10,766 nt of DNA from Podila epigama (lineage: Eukaryota; Mortierellomycota; Mortierellomycetes; Mortierellales; Mortierellaceae). The notes below the pieces were generated by a model, which searched no databases, was not told the DNA's origin, and saw nothing but the letters and a program-made list of their open reading frames with translations. The translations under genes and the position numbers were made by a program. This document shows, piece after piece, positions 7,898 to 10,766 of this stretch; position 1 is the stretch's first letter, and each line of letters opens with the position of its first letter. The DNA is taken from positions 1 to 10,766 of the forward strand of contig JAAAVE010001041.1 in NCBI GenBank assembly GCA_015679605.1, written 5' to 3'.

Positions 7898-7957
7898 CGT
7901 CCTAAAAAATTTCATTGTCTACCTGCTTTTGAATTGTTTAGAACTCGAACAAAAAAT

Positions 7958-8921
7958 ATGGCTCTCCTCGCTGTTGATCTCAGAGAAGGCACCAAGAGTG
8001 TCCACGCCGAAACTGAACGCTCCAAGTTTGTCAAGTATGTACACAATGCCTGTTTTGGCTTTCTTTTTTGTTACGGGCCAGCTACAAAACTTTGCATTCT
8101 TTGAACTTGACCCCAAAAGAAATGATTGACTCATTATTCTCGTTTTAAACTACACTACTATCGACAACGACAACTACAACTACAACAACAACAATAACAA
8201 CAACAACAGATACTTCTTCAAGGGCGAACTCTCTGCTTCTACATATGGTCAATTTTTGATTGCCCTCTACCACATCTACACGGCCCTCGAAAAGGCTTTG
8301 GACGCCAACAAGGACAACGACAACATCTCGCTCATCTACTTCCCTGTTGAACTCTCCCGTAAGGCTGCTCTTGAGGAGGACCTCGAGTTCTTCAACGGCC
8401 CCGAATGGCGCGACATGTTGAGCCCCGTCTCGCCCGCTCAACAGGCCTATGTCGACGCCATTGAGCGTTGCTCCAAGACCAAGCCCGAGCTTCTTCTTGC
8501 CCATGCTTATACTCGCTACCTCGGTGACTTGTCTGGTGGTCAGATCCTGTCCAGGAAGCTCCAAAAGTACAACGACCTTCCCGAGGGCAAGGGCGTTGCC
8601 TTTTATCAATTCGACAACATCGAAGACAAGGAGGGCTTCAAGGAGCAATACCGCAAGCGATTGAACCAGGTCGAGGTCGATGAGGAGACACACAAGGCTA
8701 TTGTCGAGGAGGCCTGCGAAGCTTTTGTCCGCAACATTGATGTCTTCCAGGAGTTTGATCACTTGCTCGAGGGTCTGCCCTTGTCCAAGAAGGAAAAGGA
8801 GGCCCAAGAGGCTCAAGCTGTTCAGCAGGCTACTCAGGCCGAGCAAACTGCCTCCACTGGCTTTTTGACCAACTTGGCCAGCACGATTGCCTCTGCTGTC
8901 GGTCTCAAGACCAACGCTTAA
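7958..8921 (+). CDS. HMX1: Heme oxygenase (biliverdin-producing)
   Basis: Splits heme into biliverdin, CO and ferrous iron, using electrons from NADPH-cytochrome P450 reductase; in fungi it serves iron reuse from heme. Exons 7958-8034 and 8210-8921 join across a 175-bp GT-AG intron (donor GTATGT) that splits Lys26, giving 262 residues (animal enzymes are about 290-315). Seen in order: VHAETE with His16 as the proximal heme ligand (human His25), YHIYTALE at 46-53, YFPVELSRKAALEEDL at 69-84, and the family signature GDLSGGQ at 131-137 with Asp132 matching human Asp140. Residues 218-240 are a charged, Ala/Gln-rich linker. The C-terminus ends in a short hydrophobic stretch (244-256) shorter than a normal tail anchor. 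The start has a good context (A at -3, G at +4). Codon use is strongly C/G-ended, suggesting high expression. It converges with the gene at 9219-10315. Confidence 0.96.
8161..8209 (+). repeat. CAA/CTA-type triplet tract at the 3' end of the heme oxygenase intron
   Basis: CAA-rich triplets (with CGA, CTA and TAA variants) fill the last 45-50 bases of the intron up to the CAG acceptor, where a pyrimidine tract is expected. Splicing here is required by protein similarity and reading frame. Confidence 0.8.
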
Positions 8922-9218
8922 AATGAGAGATTGATAGAGCAGAGAGGGAGCGTATCTTCTGCGACTATTTTTTTTTTTTGTGTTTGTTTCCTGTTTTTGC
9001 ATTACTTAGCCTTTTTTTTTGTTGTAACATACCCTATCCATCCTTCAGAACAAAACTCTTCTCATGCTTTTGCATCGCAATTAATAAATAAAATATGAAG
9101 AGTGAAGAACTATCCAGCTGTATATGAAGAATGACAAAATGAAAGTGCCCAGATGTATACATTTACATAAAGAGAAAAAAAAAGTAGTCTGAGCTGCACC
9201 TTCATATGTCAAAACTCG
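8922..9218. other. Convergent 3' intergenic region
   Basis: 297 bases separate the stop codons of two convergent genes. T runs lie near 8968-8980 and 9012-9021. Overlapping AATAAA hexamers for the plus-strand gene lie at 9083-9092. I see no clear AATAAA on the minus strand for the dolichyldiphosphatase gene, and nothing coding. Confidence 0.5.
9083..9092 (+). terminator. Candidate poly(A) signal of heme oxygenase
   Basis: Two overlapping AATAAA hexamers (9083-9088 and 9087-9092), about 160 bases past the stop codon. Confidence 0.5.
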
Positions 9219-10315
9219 CTAGTCAGTCTTGCCGAGGGTCGTTTTGCGCCACTGCTGCCACATATCCCACTCCCACTGATAGACGTTATCTACTTCGCCT
9301 ACATCACGAACAAGTGCCCAGCGTGCAAACGCGTTGCTGACCATCCAATCCTGCATGCCCTTGGCGCGCAAGACATTGTTGACCATTAAAAAGTAACCCG
9401 CTGCAAATAGACAGCCACAGATCGATCCTGCTACCACTTGTTGCCAGGTGTGATAATAGAGATGTACACTATCGACGAGCAAGAAGGATGTGTGTGTGAG
9501 AGAGAGACAGACAGAGAAACAAGTTTAGTTAGACCCTTGTTAAATCTGCAATGGAAAACAAGGGGTATTGGTGACAGATGAAATTCATGCTTTTTCTTTT
9601 GATTTTCTTTACCGAGAGTAAATGACGACTATTGACCAGACCAAAACGCACACTGTGACAACATGGGGGCTGACAGAACCAGACACAACGCCTCTGTAGA
9701 CGAAACCATTGGAGAGAGAGAGAGAGAAAAGAAAATCAGTCAACATCATTATGCCAAAAGAAAAGGAGATTGACACAGGAGGAACAAAAAAAGACAGAAT
9801 CACACACACACACATATACACACACACACTCTCTCTATCACTTGCCTTCTGTACATGAGAATTGTCATATAAGTCGCGAAATAGGCCATGAACTGGGAGT
9901 GACTCGAAGGCATGCCATACCCATCTCCAAGGTATTCTACAGTTGATCAAGTTGAGAAAAAAAATAAGAGTCCATGCCAACAAACAAACAAACAAACAAA
10001 CAAAATACAATACACTTGAAATGCTCTCTATATCTTACCAGTGGGTCGAGCTTGCTTCACAAGTCGCTTGAGGACAAAATTGATACACTCGTTCAATGCT
10101 TGTCCTGCAAGCATGAGAATAGGTGTGAGGTCACGGGTCGTGAGAATCACAGCAACATAACCGCATGTAATGGCAAGAGGAGAGAGGGTGAGGTGAGCAA
10201 AGATCTTTGATACAATGTCATCTTCACTGAATTGGACATGGGTCAGTGAGAGTGAAGTCAATGTGTGATGAGGAGGGATCTTGGACTTTGCGGTGGAAAA
10301 TATTTCGCCGTTCAT
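9219..10315 (-). CDS. CAX4: Dolichyldiphosphatase (Cax4/DOLPP1 family, PAP2 fold)
   Basis: Hydrolyses dolichyl pyrophosphate to dolichyl phosphate on the lumenal side of the ER, recycling the lipid carrier after N-glycan transfer. Four exons, 10315-10039, 9936-9846, 9693-9613 and 9468-9219, give 232 residues (human and yeast are about 240). Introns are 102, 152 and 144 bp; the second has a GC donor. The three phosphatase motifs are intact: K83-x6-R90-P91, PSSHS at 102-106 (His105), and S149-R150-x5-H156, the catalytic nucleophile. GYGMPSSHSQF and YHTWQQV are hallmarks of this subfamily rather than of generic PAP2 lipid phosphatases. Four or five membrane segments are visible (about 38-60, 63-82, 108-121, 133-149, 161-183). 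The N-terminal LSLTHVQF also fits the family. The ATG is the first in a long ATG-free leader with A at -3. The intron phases (1, 2, 2) all join in frame. Confidence 0.95.
9711..9725. repeat. (GA)n tract in intron 2 of the dolichyldiphosphatase gene
   Basis: Short GA run on plus, CT on the coding strand. It forms the pyrimidine tract upstream of the acceptor at 9694. Confidence 0.7.
9801..9829. repeat. (CA)n microsatellite near the donor end of intron 2
   Basis: CA dinucleotides interrupted by one TAT, immediately followed by a CT run at 9830-9837. Both lie within the GC-AG intron. Confidence 0.85.
9981..10004. repeat. (CAAA)6 microsatellite in intron 1 of the dolichyldiphosphatase gene
   Basis: Six perfect CAAA units on plus, read as TTTG in the direction of the gene, within the 102-bp first intron. 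Confidence 0.9.
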
Positions 10316-10766
10316 GGTGTCAGTGAATGTATTTCTTGATGAATGAGAAGGAAGTGATTGAGTGAATGTGAGTTGGAATGAGAAAGGCGATGTGAGTGAA
10401 AGTGGGAGTGAATGAGAATGAGTTTAAAGTGAGTAAAAGTGAATACAAAGGTAAAGAGAGATTGAATGAAAGATTGAAAATAATGAAAGTGCACATGGAT
10501 GGGATTACATGGATATTTTTAGCAGTTTTCTAGTACTCGACAACTTGACGTCGTTGACCTAATCGAGACCAGCTTGAGGATTACCAGTCCAAATGAAAGA
10601 CCTGCTAGTCCAAACGAAAGAACAAGCAATTGCCCCAGGTCAGTGCTATTTTTTGCACTCGATTTGGAGTATGTATGCCTTACTCTTCCTTCACATTCGT
10701 TTGTCATATTTCATTCGCTACACCATATCAACAAAAGTGACATGTTGTTTATTCAGCAATCGATAG
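10316..10766. other. Promoter and leader of the dolichyldiphosphatase gene
   Basis: On the minus strand 10316-10490 is a CT/CA-rich leader without ATG, full of TCACTT and CATTC units. A weak TATA-like CTAAAAATATC lies at about 10512-10522. TGACGTC, the core of CRE-type bZIP sites, lies at 10546-10552. A 15-bp direct repeat lies at 10586-10621. A plus-strand frame of about 57 codons ends at the window edge, but its composition looks random and I do not call it. Confidence 0.45.
10586..10621. repeat. Direct repeat of AGTCCAAAYGAAAGA
   Basis: Two copies, 10586-10600 and 10607-10621, differ by one base and are spaced 21 bp apart (two helical turns), about 270 bp upstream of the dolichyldiphosphatase start. 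Confidence 0.65.

Larger units (their letters stand above)
5616..7957. other. 2.3-kb divergent intergenic region without a convincing gene
   Basis: From left to right it holds: the CT-rich leader, TATA box and GATA site of the minus-strand gene (5616-5898); a CA tract near 6022-6034; several T runs of 7-15, three of them exactly T10 followed by G (6121, 6280, 6570); a 16-bp perfect palindrome (6624-6639); a cluster of inverted repeats (7115-7282); a second ATCTGATAA site (7429-7437); and the heme oxygenase TATA box and leader (7653-7957). The longest open frames (a minus-strand frame of 169 codons ending at 5979 and an overlapping one of 137) have unrelated, low-quality compositions, and neither looks like protein. 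A non-coding RNA cannot be excluded. Confidence 0.5.

Noticed and set aside
8145-9002. 285-codon minus-strand open frame opposite heme oxygenase
   Set aside because: It is the mirror of a strongly codon-biased gene; its ends are Val runs from the CAA repeat and Lys runs from T tracts. The plus strand encodes an unmistakable heme oxygenase.
10519-10707. 62-codon minus-strand open frame upstream of the dolichyldiphosphatase gene
   Set aside because: Short, partly made by the direct repeat, and overlapping the likely promoter; no recognisable protein features.

Overview
The window looks like nuclear DNA of an early-diverging filamentous fungus (Mucoromycota). Mortierellomycotina is my best guess, from impression only. 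The signs are short GT-AG introns of about 100-175 bp, long pyrimidine-rich leaders almost free of ATG, TATA boxes 200-300 bp upstream of starts, tetranucleotide microsatellites, many short T runs, and one protein that resembles a family I associate with Mortierella-type genomes. I see no rRNA, tRNA, CRISPR array, transposon ORF or viral gene.

Layout, left to right. (1) 1-444, minus: the N-terminal part of an unrecognised Ser/Asn/Gln-rich protein that runs off the left edge. Its TATA box is at 660-669 and a 14-bp palindrome lies further upstream. (2) 876-3026, minus: a single-exon 716-residue F-box protein. (3) 3478-5615, minus: a two-exon, 672-residue protein of unknown function with a good TATA box at 5842-5849. 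(4) 5616-7957: a 2.3-kb stretch with no convincing gene. It carries T runs, several perfect palindromes and the promoter of the next gene. (5) 7958-8921, plus: heme oxygenase, two exons, 262 residues, with clear catalytic motifs. (6) 9219-10315, minus and convergent with heme oxygenase: dolichyldiphosphatase (Cax4/DOLPP1 type), four exons, 232 residues, with all three phosphatase motifs; its second intron has a GC donor. (7) 10316-10766: promoter and leader of that gene, with no further gene recognised.

The genes are unrelated housekeeping or accessory functions rather than a cluster: heme breakdown and iron release, lipid-carrier recycling for N-glycosylation, an SCF-type substrate receptor, and two unknowns. 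The most testable link is regulatory. The nine-base motif ATCTGATAA, the site reported for fungal iron-sensing GATA repressors (SreA/Urbs1/Fep1 type), occurs twice in the 2.3-kb divergent intergenic region. One copy lies upstream of heme oxygenase and the other just upstream of the TATA box of the unknown 672-residue gene. This suggests that both may be iron-controlled. I do not see an unmistakable new multi-gene system here.
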